The translations under genes were made by a program, and so were the position numbers. From positions 1 to 55,918 of the forward strand of contig JADGAM010000006.1 of the NCBI GenBank assembly GCA_015232015.1: DNA of 55,918 nt. Direction: 5' to 3'. Source of the DNA: Oligoflexia bacterium (GTDB lineage Bacteria; Bdellovibrionota; Bacteriovoracia; Bacteriovoracales; Bacteriovoracaceae). This document shows positions 35,684-43,471 of this stretch, in pieces. The notes under the pieces are model-generated. The model was given only the letters and a program-made list of their open reading frames with translations, searched no databases and was not told the origin of the DNA. Each line of letters opens with the position of its first letter. Position 1 is the stretch's first letter.

Positions 35684-36668
35684 AGTTTTTATCTCCTGTT
35701 TTAATGAAATAAATAAATATTTCATCTAGAGTTACTGATCTTCTATCTAAAAATTCATGAGGAATATCAAATTGTCTGGCCACGCTTGAAGGAAGGATGA
35801 AAGAAGAAGAACCATCACTATTTTGTTTACTCCAAAAACAACTTGGATGTGTAAATATGTAATGTAAATTTGGTTCTTTAGTGCGTAGTTTGACAAATTT
35901 GTATGGAATCTCTTTCACACGTTCGTTAAGTTGAATTTCTCCATTGTTTAAAATAATTATTTTATCAACAACAAATTGAATTTCACTTATTATATTGGTA
36001 GTAATAAGAACGGTTCCTCCATTGGAGGTGAATTTTTTTAACATCTCCATAAAGAAATTTCTAGCATAGATGTCTAAAACAGCAGTGATTTCGTCTATAA
36101 GAAGTATTTTAGGTTTTATCGCCAAAGCTGCAATCAATGCTGTTTGCATTTTTTGTCCACGAGAATATTGAGAAAAGGCATTGTCTAGAGATAATCCACG
36201 TTCTTTCATGGTCTTTAGAAAAAAATCTTCATCCCAATTTGTAAAAAAATCAGCATATCTTTTAAAAAAATTTCCTATAGTTATAGGTATATCGTAGTTA
36301 ATTTTTTCAGTTACAAGACCAATTTGGTTTTTTAATTTTCCTAAATCATCTTTTATATTTTTTCCTAATATCTCACCTTCACCAATTTCAAATGATTCTT
36401 GTCCCATTAAAATATTAAGTAATGTTGATTTACCTACTCCATTTTCACCCAATAAAGCGCAAAAAATTCCTTTCTCTAATTCAAAATTAATATTTTTTAA
36501 AATTAAATTACCATGAAACTCTTTAGCAATACCTCGTACTTTAAGAACTTTTTGAGTGGATTCTTTATTTTCAATAGTATTGGTTGAATTCACATTATTT
36601 TCATTATTTGTATTATTTGTATTATTTTCAAAGTTATTTGTATCGGATGTATTATTTTCTTCGTTCAT
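35676..36668 (-). CDS. ABC transporter ATP-binding protein
   Basis: About 330 residues from the ATG at 36668 (GAAGGT 7 bases upstream; the ORF opens 45 bases before). After a 38-residue Asn/Thr-rich tail: Walker A LLGENGVGKST, signature YSRGQKMQTALIAAL in place of LSGGQ, and Walker B ILLIDEITAVLD. The variant signature is common in the YtrB/EcsA-like exporter branch. It should energise the membrane subunit encoded right after it. The last part may bind a small regulatory ligand or target, but no domain is recognised. Confidence 0.88.
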   Translation of the reverse strand: MNEENNTSDTNNFENNTNNTNNENNVNSTNTIENKESTQKVLKVRGIAKEFHGNLILKNINFELEKGIFCALLGENGVGKSTLLNILMGQESFEIGEGEILGKNIKDDLGKLKNQIGLVTEKINYDIPITIGNFFKRYADFFTNWDEDFFLKTMKERGLSLDNAFSQYSRGQKMQTALIAALAIKPKILLIDEITAVLDIYARNFFMEMLKKFTSNGGTVLITTNIISEIQFVVDKIIILNNGEIQLNERVKEIPYKFVKLRTKEPNLHYIFTHPSCFWSKQNSDGSSSFILPSSVARQFDIPHEFLDRRSVTLDEIFIYFIKTGDKNFA

Positions 36669-36730
36669 ATTTAATACCTTCTTTAATAAGAAATGGAAGA
36701 GAATTATGATCAACTATTAGTTATGAAATC

Positions 36731-36754
36731 GGGAAATTATTAAATTCCCATTCC
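36731..36754. repeat. Family C repeat copy
   Basis: GGGAAATTATTAAATTCCC with flank CATTCC. Shares GGGAAxTTATTAA with 37940-37957 and the arms of 32021-32048. Confidence 0.55.
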
Positions 36755-36950
36755 TGTATCATTAGTCTTTTCGTCTAAATTAAATGTAATGTTTAGTAAA
36801 AATAAAAAATTTGTAAAAAATTAAAGTGAAAAGTAAGATCGAAATCAAATACTCAAGTATTTGGCTATTAAGTTAGATGCTAACAAATTCTTAACCTATA
36901 TTTGCTTCATATATGTATAAGCTTAATGTACGATTATCTAAATCTACTAA

Positions 36951-36986
36951 TTAATCGCTAGAGTGAAAGCGACAGTTACTAATTAA
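36951..36986. repeat. Degenerate family A palindrome
   Basis: TTAATCGCTAGAGTG, then AAAGCGACAG, then TTACTAATTAA, with a few differences from the copy at 10669-10700. Symmetry is largely lost but the order is kept. Confidence 0.6.
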
Positions 36987-37092
36987 TCATTATAAATAAT
37001 GTAAATTAAAATCATTTGTTTATTATCCATTAAGATTAATCTTAATCTCTGATCAATTTTTTGAAGATCAGAAAACATGAAAAGGAGTTCTC

Positions 37093-37890
37093 GTGAGTAT
37101 TTGGAATAATTGCATTGTGTTTTATTTGTGTTTTTTTCTTTTTAGTTTTACTACCTTTATCTCGGCACCTAATTTTTCTTTTGCTACCAGCAACTTAGGT
37201 AATTCGGAGAGAGAGTCGATCACTAATTCAATTTACGACTCCATAGATTCGTTAGATTATTTGGATGCAGATATTTTGGAAAATAATTCTGATGAACCTG
37301 CTTATTGTGATCCACTCAATTTTCATAATTTTGAGGTAGACCCATCAAAAAAAATTGAACGTATGCATTTGTTTCAACTAGGTTCAGTAGTTATTGGAGG
37401 AATGGCGATAGGCAAATCCTCAACGAAGGAAATGGAAATGATTGCAAAAAATTATTCTCAATCTGTTAATGAGAATAATTATTGTACATGGTATGTGGGT
37501 AATGATAATTATTCGGCGATGAAAGAACTTAATCATAAGTACATCAAAGGGATATATCTCATAAGTTCAAAATTAGCTGCTTCAAAATTCATTAAAATAT
37601 TAGGTGGTTCTTTTTTTAAAGAAAAAAACAATTTTCTTGCTTGTGCTCAAAAACACCATTATATCGCCGTTGGATGTGATCAACAAAAACATAGAGGACC
37701 AAGTACTTTCGCCATGATTTTGGCCTTTAGTGGTTGTACTCCAGAACATGCTTCTACAATTGCTAACAATGTGTGGGGATTGAATGGATTGCCGGCAAAA
37801 ACCAGAATCGCTATTGCTAGGACCGCTTATCAGTTAGGTAATTCTAATCCAGAAGAGCAAGCAAAATTAAGATCACTTTTTCAAAAATAA
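37093..37890 (+). CDS. Secreted hypothetical protein, Cys-containing
   Basis: 265 residues, GTG start with AAAGGAG 8 bases upstream. Signal peptide: hydrophobic IVFYLCFFLFSFTTFISA then NFSFATS. The mature part is acidic at first (DSIDSLDYLDADILENNSDE), then a domain with AYCDPLNF, CTWYVGNDNYSAM, ACAQKHHYIAVGCDQQKHRG and FSGCTPEHAS, suggestive of disulphides. Not recognised. The next gene begins 160 bases further, after a family A palindrome. Confidence 0.75.
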   Translation: MSIWNNCIVFYLCFFLFSFTTFISAPNFSFATSNLGNSERESITNSIYDSIDSLDYLDADILENNSDEPAYCDPLNFHNFEVDPSKKIERMHLFQLGSVVIGGMAIGKSSTKEMEMIAKNYSQSVNENNYCTWYVGNDNYSAMKELNHKYIKGIYLISSKLAASKFIKILGGSFFKEKNNFLACAQKHHYIAVGCDQQKHRGPSTFAMILAFSGCTPEHASTIANNVWGLNGLPAKTRIAIARTAYQLGNSNPEEQAKLRSLFQK

Positions 37891-37895
37891 AATGT

Positions 37896-37930
37896 AATCA
37901 GTCGCTGGGCTTTCGCTCCAGCGACTGATT
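37896..37930. repeat. REP-like palindrome, family A
   Basis: AATCAGTCGCTGG and CCAGCGACTGATT pair perfectly around GCTTTCGCT, five bases after the stop of the 37093-37890 gene. Possible terminator, and the most symmetric copy in the window. Confidence 0.8.
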
Positions 37931-37939
37931 AGGGGATAA

Positions 37940-37957
37940 GGAATGGGAAATTATTAA
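37940..37957. repeat. Family C repeat copy
   Basis: GGAATGGGAAATTATTAA, matching the left part of the palindrome at 32021 and the copy at 36731. It is followed by CCCTAACGTT, the reverse complement of a stretch at 29149-29162. Confidence 0.55.
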
Positions 37958-38050
37958 CCCTAACGTTGCATATTCATATTTGCTTGAAGAATAAGTTAGA
38001 TATACTATAATTCAATAGTTAATCATTTATTTTGTAAGGAGGAAGCTTTT

Positions 38051-39001
38051 ATGAAATTTATTTTTGTTATTTTATTTTTTATTACAAGTTTAAGCTTTGC
38101 AACTGCAATTACAATTGCAACTGTTAGTACAACCACAGCTGCTGATACGGCAACTTGTACTGCAAGTAATGATGGTGATGGTATTGATAAAGTAATTTAT
38201 GGTAATGATAATAGGTTAGATGTTTATTCTTCTAAAAATAAAAAATATAAAAGATGGGCGGTATCCACGGCCGCTTTAATTCCAAGAGAAAATCTTTCCA
38301 AAACAATAACTGGAAAATACTATCGAATTAAAGCGGATACATTAAAGAAGGCCGCCAATGTCTGTAGTAGCGAAAGGTTTGCAAATCAAATTACCGCTGC
38401 CCAATGCTCAGGTTTTTTAGTAGGAAGCGATCTTCTCTTAACTGCGGGACATTGTATAGAAACCATTAGTGATTGTGATAATTATTATTGGGTATTTGAT
38501 TATCGATTACATAATATTTTACCAATAAAATGTTTAAATAATATTACTGTTAAGGCCACTAGTGTTTATACTTGCGTAGAAGTTATCGGTCAAAGAAGTG
38601 ATAGCGAAGTTGATTACGCCTTAGTTCGCTTAAATAGAAAAGTAGTTGATCGTTCTCCTCTGACATATAGAAAAAGTGGAAAAATAATAGATAATAGTAA
38701 AATAGTAGTTATCGGTCACCCCGTGGGTCTTCCTACAAAAATTGCAGCTGGCGCCAATGTAAGAAGTAACAATGATGATGGTTTTTTTGTGACCAATCTT
38801 GATACCTATGGCGGAAATTCTGGATCAGCAGTAATTAATTCAACAACGGGTGAAGTAGAAGGAATTTTAGTTAGAGGAGAAGAGGATTTTGTAACCGCTC
38901 CAGGAAAGACTTGTATGATTTCAAATAAGTGTGCTAATGATAGTTGTAGAGGAGAAGAGGTTACAAGAATAACCGCAGTTGAAGAACTTTTTACGAAGTA
39001 A
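38051..39001 (+). CDS. Secreted trypsin-like serine protease
   Basis: 316 residues. Signal peptide (ILFFITSLSFATA), then a chymotrypsin-fold catalytic triad: His134 in LTAGHC, Asp188 in VDYALVRL and Ser257 in YGGNSGSA. AAQCSGFLVGSDLLL is the usual first strand around the active site. Cys pairs (CSGF/GHC; CDNYYW; ISNKCANDSC) fit extracellular disulphides. The protein should cut peptides or cell-wall proteins outside the cell. GGAGGAA before the ATG is a strong ribosome site; the following gene is 17 bases away. Confidence 0.88.
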   Translation: MKFIFVILFFITSLSFATAITIATVSTTTAADTATCTASNDGDGIDKVIYGNDNRLDVYSSKNKKYKRWAVSTAALIPRENLSKTITGKYYRIKADTLKKAANVCSSERFANQITAAQCSGFLVGSDLLLTAGHCIETISDCDNYYWVFDYRLHNILPIKCLNNITVKATSVYTCVEVIGQRSDSEVDYALVRLNRKVVDRSPLTYRKSGKIIDNSKIVVIGHPVGLPTKIAAGANVRSNNDDGFFVTNLDTYGGNSGSAVINSTTGEVEGILVRGEEDFVTAPGKTCMISNKCANDSCRGEEVTRITAVEELFTK

Positions 39002-39018
39002 TTATGCGAGGTAATTAA

Positions 39019-39528
39019 ATGCTTTTTTTTGGGCATATTGGTTTTGCTGCTGCTGTAAGTGAAATCATAAATAATAAATTTACAAAAAAAAGAATAAAAT
39101 ATCATTATTTCATTGTTGCTTTGATGGCAACCTTTGTAGATATTTTGGATAAACCATTAGCAGTTTATTTTTTTCCACAATATCATTCTGGAAGAATCTT
39201 TTTTCATACTCTTATTGCTAATAGTATTCTTTTGTTGTTTGCATACATTTTTTTTTCGAAGTATTGGCACTACTGGATTTTGTTACTGACTCATTTAATT
39301 TTAGATTTTATTTATGATAGTAAATTCATTGTAAATTTATTTTATCCTTTTTTAGGTCCATTTCCAATTGGTCATCCAGAAAGCGGTTTTAATGGAATGT
39401 TTGATTACGTTACCACTATAATTTATAGAATACATCCAATAGGAATAGCCTTTGAAATATTGGGTTTTATTATTTTGTGCTTTCTGCTTTATAGAGACCG
39501 TTCTTTTTCATTTTATCGAGATACTTAA
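39019..39528 (+). CDS. DUF457/YdjM-like inner-membrane protein
   Basis: 169 residues with four or five membrane segments. It begins MLFFGHIGFAAAVSEI, with VDILDKPLAVYFF, FHTLIANSILLL and LTHLILDFIYD. These are His/Asp-rich positions of the metal-dependent membrane hydrolase family (YdjM, DUF457). It begins 17 bases after the protease gene and has GAGGTAATT before the ATG, so the two are probably co-transcribed. Substrate unknown. Confidence 0.65.
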   Translation: MLFFGHIGFAAAVSEIINNKFTKKRIKYHYFIVALMATFVDILDKPLAVYFFPQYHSGRIFFHTLIANSILLLFAYIFFSKYWHYWILLLTHLILDFIYDSKFIVNLFYPFLGPFPIGHPESGFNGMFDYVTTIIYRIHPIGIAFEILGFIILCFLLYRDRSFSFYRDT

Positions 39529-39561
39529 ACTCAAACTCAAAATCAAACTCAAACTCTTAAA

Positions 39562-41076
39562 CTAGGATTTAATTAGAAATTTATCAACCTGTCTTTGCAT
39601 CTGTTCAACTTGTCTAGAAAGATCTTCTGAAGAGACCGCAAGTTTTATAGCAGCAGAAGCATTAGAACTAACAATGGAAGTATTTCCTTTCATGGCCTTG
39701 GCCTGTTTGCCTGTTATTGTTGAAATTATGTTTAGATCTTTTGCTACCACATTAAAACTTTCTACTATATTTTTTAAACTATCACCAACTTCTCTAGAAA
39801 GAACGATGCCATTTGCTATCTCCGAAAAACCTGTTTTTATAGTTTCTGAAATTTCTTTTGCTGAAAAAGCACTTTTTTCTGCTAATTTTCTTACCTCATC
39901 TGCTACAACAGCAAATCCTTTTCCATGTTCACCAGCACGGGCCGCTTCAATAGCTGCATTCAAGGCCAAAAGATTTGTTTGGTCTGCTATATCTGTTATT
40001 ATATCGATTGTATCTGATATCTGTTTGCTGCTTTTTTCAATTCCATTTATGGCCTTCAAGGTATGCTCCATCTTATCACCAGTTTTTAAAGCTTCGACAA
40101 CTGCTATTTGAGTTATATCATTCGACTTTTGAGCGTTCGTAGCAGATGCTTGTATGGAATTTGATATTTCTTCAAGGCCTTTAGATTGTTCTTCAGCTCC
40201 AGTTGCTATTTGCTGTGAAGTTGATGAAACCTGCTCGGAAGCACAATTTACCTGTTCAGCAATTGATTTTATTTGTGTAATAAAGCCAGTTAGATTGGTA
40301 ATCATAGTATCAATACTCTCTGCTAGTCTTCCTAGCTCATCATTTGATTTAATTTTTACTTTTTCTCTCAAATCCCCAGCTGCAATTTTATCAACCACAA
40401 AAATTATATGTTTAATTTTTTTCATAATAGTAGAAATTAAAAACCTGGGGAATATGACACTAAAAATAATACATATTAATAAAATTATTACATTGATGTT
40501 AATTGCAAATTTATTATTTGCTTGAGTAAGATTGAGTTGATAATTTAATTTATCTATCTGCATGTTGACTAACCAATTAATTTTTTCGGTTATATCTTGA
40601 GCAAATGGATCAAATTTTCTCATAAGCTTATTTCCTTCTGCTGTTCCTTGTGAAATATAAGCTTGGGCCATGCTATTACCCATTTCATAAAAATCAATAA
40701 AAGATTTATTTAGATCTTCAATTTTAGCAAGATTTTCTTTGTCGTTTTCTTGTTGAAATACCTTTCTAAAAGAGTTAATCCCCTTATCAAATAAAACTGC
40801 ATTTTCTTTGGCCATTTTGAAACCATCATCGAGACCATCTAGACCTCTCGTTGCAGATATATCGGTTAACCACTGTTGTACTTGGATTGTGTTTATTTGC
40901 ATTTCTTTAGATAAAATTGCTAGCTTAGAAGTTTCATCTTTTAATGAAGTAGCGCTATTATTAGATTTTATGAATAGAAAAATGTTATAAATAGAAATAC
41001 TTAAAAACATCATTATCAGGAAAGATACAATTCCAATGAGCTGCTTTTTAACTGTAATGTTCATAAGAAACCTCAA
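39562..41076 (-). CDS. Methyl-accepting chemotaxis protein with four-helix sensor domain
   Basis: 504 residues. A membrane segment near 10-35, a helical periplasmic region of about 150 residues ([21 protein letters not shown] ... [17 protein letters not shown]) of the 4HB type, a second membrane segment near residues 190-215, HAMP ([19 protein letters not shown]) and the signalling domain with [18 protein letters not shown] and [15 protein letters not shown]. Cytoplasmic tip signalling to CheA/CheW. Faces the other way from the 41422 gene, sharing an intergenic region with direct repeats. Confidence 0.93.
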   Translation of the reverse strand: MRFLMNITVKKQLIGIVSFLIMMFLSISIYNIFLFIKSNNSATSLKDETSKLAILSKEMQINTIQVQQWLTDISATRGLDGLDDGFKMAKENAVLFDKGINSFRKVFQQENDKENLAKIEDLNKSFIDFYEMGNSMAQAYISQGTAEGNKLMRKFDPFAQDITEKINWLVNMQIDKLNYQLNLTQANNKFAININVIILLICIIFSVIFPRFLISTIMKKIKHIIFVVDKIAAGDLREKVKIKSNDELGRLAESIDTMITNLTGFITQIKSIAEQVNCASEQVSSTSQQIATGAEEQSKGLEEISNSIQASATNAQKSNDITQIAVVEALKTGDKMEHTLKAINGIEKSSKQISDTIDIITDIADQTNLLALNAAIEAARAGEHGKGFAVVADEVRKLAEKSAFSAKEISETIKTGFSEIANGIVLSREVGDSLKNIVESFNVVAKDLNIISTITGKQAKAMKGNTSIVSSNASAAIKLAVSSEDLSRQVEQMQRQVDKFLIKS

Positions 41077-41421
41077 AAATTTTTGATTATTATTTTATTA
41101 TAACATATTCTGATTATTAGTATATTTTTGAAAAATACATGGCAGCTTATACCCATTTGTTTAGGGTAAATAATTTATTTTTTATATTTTTTCATATCAG
41201 TTTTTTCATATTGTTTTTTCATATTGACAAATATCTTTGGCAATAAAAAAAAAGTTAATTTAAACGATTATTGTTTAATGGACATTATATTTCAAATAGA
41301 TAACTAGAAAGTTGTTTTGCTATTTAATAGAAGATAATTTTAATTTGAAGTTCATGATAAAATCAAGATCAACAATAGAATATAATATTAAAAAAATAAA
41401 AAGAAACAATGGAATTTATTT
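41077..41421. other. Intergenic region between divergent genes
   Basis: 345 bases, no supported ORF. Holds the repeats at 41187-41224 and a TTGACA-like -35 hexamer at 41224-41229 with no clear -10. Promoters for the chemoreceptor and the small coiled protein should lie here. Confidence 0.6.
41187..41224. repeat. Three direct copies of TTTTTTCATAT
   Basis: Copies begin at 41187, 41201 and 41214, spaced 14 and 13 bases, close to the pitch of one and a third helical turns. They lie between the divergent chemoreceptor and the small coiled gene; possible regulator sites. Confidence 0.5.
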
Positions 41422-41754
41422 ATGAGCACTAAAAAAATTGATTTGAAATTACTTACAAAACTAATTGAAGAGAGAGAAAAATCATTACAAGAAAAACCTC
41501 ATTTATTAAAAGTGCAAAAAGAGATAGATACTATTTTAGAAAAAATTGGCGATGATCCGGATAAACGTATGACCGTTCTGAATGAATTAATGATGAAAAA
41601 ATTAAAAGAGGAGTTGGTACCAGCTTTACTGGATTTATCTTCTACTATTAATAATTTTAAAGATGCTGTGACATCTAATGAGTCAACAGCAGTAGATAAC
41701 TCAAATAAGAGTGAAAGCAAAGAGGCCCTTCCAGATAATGTTCTACATATTTAA
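41422..41754 (+). CDS. Small coiled-coil protein, unknown
   Basis: 110 residues, highly charged: RDREKSLQEKP-like, KVQKEIDTILEKIGD, MKKLKEELVPALLDL. Two predicted helices with heptad spacing, no signal or membrane segment. Followed by a short TTAAT repeat. No family recognised. Confidence 0.6.
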   Translation: MSTKKIDLKLLTKLIEEREKSLQEKPHLLKVQKEIDTILEKIGDDPDKRMTVLNELMMKKLKEELVPALLDLSSTINNFKDAVTSNESTAVDNSNKSESKEALPDNVLHI

Positions 41755-41885
41755 TTTAATTTAATTTAATTTAAATATTTAATCAATATAGCGCCATATT
41801 ACATTATTAAATTAGTTGAATAAACGTTTGCTTGTTATAAAAAATTTTGGAATAATGGCCTAAAAAAATAAAATAAAAATTAGCT

Positions 41886-41901
41886 TAGGGCCTAGGCCCT
41901 A
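41886..41901. repeat. Perfect 16-base palindrome TAGGGCCTAGGCCCTA
   Basis: Self-complementary, centred on CCTAGG and containing two overlapping GGCC-related sites, in AT-rich surroundings 35 bases before the radical SAM gene. Possible operator or a relic of a larger repeat. Confidence 0.6.
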
Positions 41902-41935
41902 GGCGGTGTACTTTTAGATTAATGAGAATTAACTT

Positions 41936-43438
41936 ATGGTCTTTCATTCTGAAACAGTAATAAAAAATAAAGTTAAAAAAGTTCTTTTGATTAATCCCTC
42001 ATACTCATACGACACTTATTTTAAAATTGATCGCAAGGCCGGCTCAATGAGGCATCCTTTGCTTTCTCTTGCATCAATTGCGGGTGCTATTGTAAATTTG
42101 GCAGAGGTAGAAATTTTAGATTTAGATATAGAAGAAGAAAATCCCGTAAAAGTATTAAGGGAAAAAATAAATACCTTTTGCCCTAACCTTGTAGGCATTA
42201 CTGCTACAACTCCACTTTTTAATAATTTAATTAAAATTTCTAAAGAGATTAAAGAGATTAATAGCTCAATAATCGTTATTGCAGGAGGAGTTCATGCAAC
42301 CTCATTTCCTAAAGAGGCCTTGCAAAATGAATCTATTGATATTGTAGCAGTAAGAGAAGGAGATTTTGTTATTAGGGATTTAATAGAGTGTGATGATATT
42401 AAATCGGTTAAAGGCATATATTTAAGAATAAAAGATAGTATAGATGGTAATGGCAACAATGGCAATAATGACAATAATGACAGTAATGATAGTAACAAAG
42501 AAAAAATTTATTTTACTGGTGAAAGAGAATTAATAAAAGATTTGGATTTGCTACCTTTCCCTAGATGGGAGCTATATGATATCAAAAGATATGAGGCCTC
42601 TAAATTAATTGAGCGCTTTTCACCCGGGGGAATGATTGAAACAAGTAGAGGTTGTCCATTTCTTTGCACCTTTTGTAACAAAAATGTTTTCGGAAAAGTT
42701 TGGCGTAAAAAAAGTATTAATAGAGTAGTGGATGAATTTGAGAGGATGAAACAAATTGGCTTTAAAGAAATACACGTTGAAGATGATGGTTTTTCTACAG
42801 ATATAAATCGTGCAAAAGAAATATGTAGGGAGATAATAAAAAGAGAAATTAATATTCCCTGGACATTAGTAAATGGAATAAGAGTAGATAGAGTAGATCA
42901 GGAGTTATTTGAGTTATTAAAAAAGGCGGGCTGTTATCAAGTTGCTTTTGGAATTGAATCCGGAGACGAAGAGATACTACGTTTAGTAAACAAAGGAATT
43001 ACTTTAAAAGAAATTGAGAGTGCAGTTAGATTGGCATCCAATGTAGGACTTGAAACATTTGGGTTTTTTATGTTTGGACTTAAAGGCGAAACCGAAGAAT
43101 CTTTACAAAGAACTGTTGATTTTGCAAAAAAAATTCCACTTACAATTGCTAAATTTGCCATCACTGTTCCTCTGCCAGGAACTCCCTATCATAGTGAATT
43201 GGAAAAAGAAGGACGAATTATTGTACACGATTGGGAACATTATCTTTGTCATAACAATAAAGAACAAATTTTCATACATGCAAACCTTACCTGGAAAACC
43301 ATTCAGAAATATTACAAGAAAGCATATAGAAGTTTTTATATGCGTCCATCACAAATTATCATTCATTTAAAATTAGCGATTAAAACTGGCACTCTCATAG
43401 ATAAGATGTTTTATGTTTTTAAGACTAGATGGTTTTAA
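41936..43438 (+). CDS. B12-binding radical SAM enzyme
   Basis: 500 residues. The N-terminal half is a cobalamin-binding fold (NPSYSYDTYFKIDRKAG, VEILDLDIEEENP, LVGITATTPLF, IAGGVHATSFP). The radical SAM core has SRGCPFLCTFCNK with IHVEDDGFSTD and GIESGDEEIL after it. Between them is a poly-Asn/Gly/Asp/Ser insertion (DGNGNNGNNDNNDSNDSN) made of a 9-base repeat. Such enzymes methylate or rearrange unreactive carbons in natural-product, lipid or cofactor pathways. It lies 33 bases before a membrane glycosyltransferase-like gene, so the pair may build an envelope glycolipid. Product not predictable. Confidence 0.85.
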   Translation: MVFHSETVIKNKVKKVLLINPSYSYDTYFKIDRKAGSMRHPLLSLASIAGAIVNLAEVEILDLDIEEENPVKVLREKINTFCPNLVGITATTPLFNNLIKISKEIKEINSSIIVIAGGVHATSFPKEALQNESIDIVAVREGDFVIRDLIECDDIKSVKGIYLRIKDSIDGNGNNGNNDNNDSNDSNKEKIYFTGERELIKDLDLLPFPRWELYDIKRYEASKLIERFSPGGMIETSRGCPFLCTFCNKNVFGKVWRKKSINRVVDEFERMKQIGFKEIHVEDDGFSTDINRAKEICREIIKREINIPWTLVNGIRVDRVDQELFELLKKAGCYQVAFGIESGDEEILRLVNKGITLKEIESAVRLASNVGLETFGFFMFGLKGETEESLQRTVDFAKKIPLTIAKFAITVPLPGTPYHSELEKEGRIIVHDWEHYLCHNNKEQIFIHANLTWKTIQKYYKKAYRSFYMRPSQIIIHLKLAIKTGTLIDKMFYVFKTRWF

Positions 43439-43471
43439 TGTGGTTTTAAGTTGATTCTAAGGGTGATTTTA

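Larger units (their letters stand above)
36669..37092. other. Intergenic region upstream of a secreted protein gene
   Basis: 424 bases with two repeats (family C at 36731-36754, family A-like at 36951-36986) and no supported ORF. The promoter of the gene at 37093 lies here; no confident -10/-35 pair found. Confidence 0.6.

Noticed and set aside
41187-41224. CRISPR-like array of TTTTTTCATAT repeats
   Set aside because: Units are only 11 bases, just three copies, spacers of 2-3 bases, and no cas gene in the window.
41936-43438. 42292-42498 minus-strand ORF rich in Leu/Ser inside the radical SAM gene
   Set aside because: Produced by the antisense of the 9-base repeat; no ribosome site; overlaps conserved plus-strand motifs.
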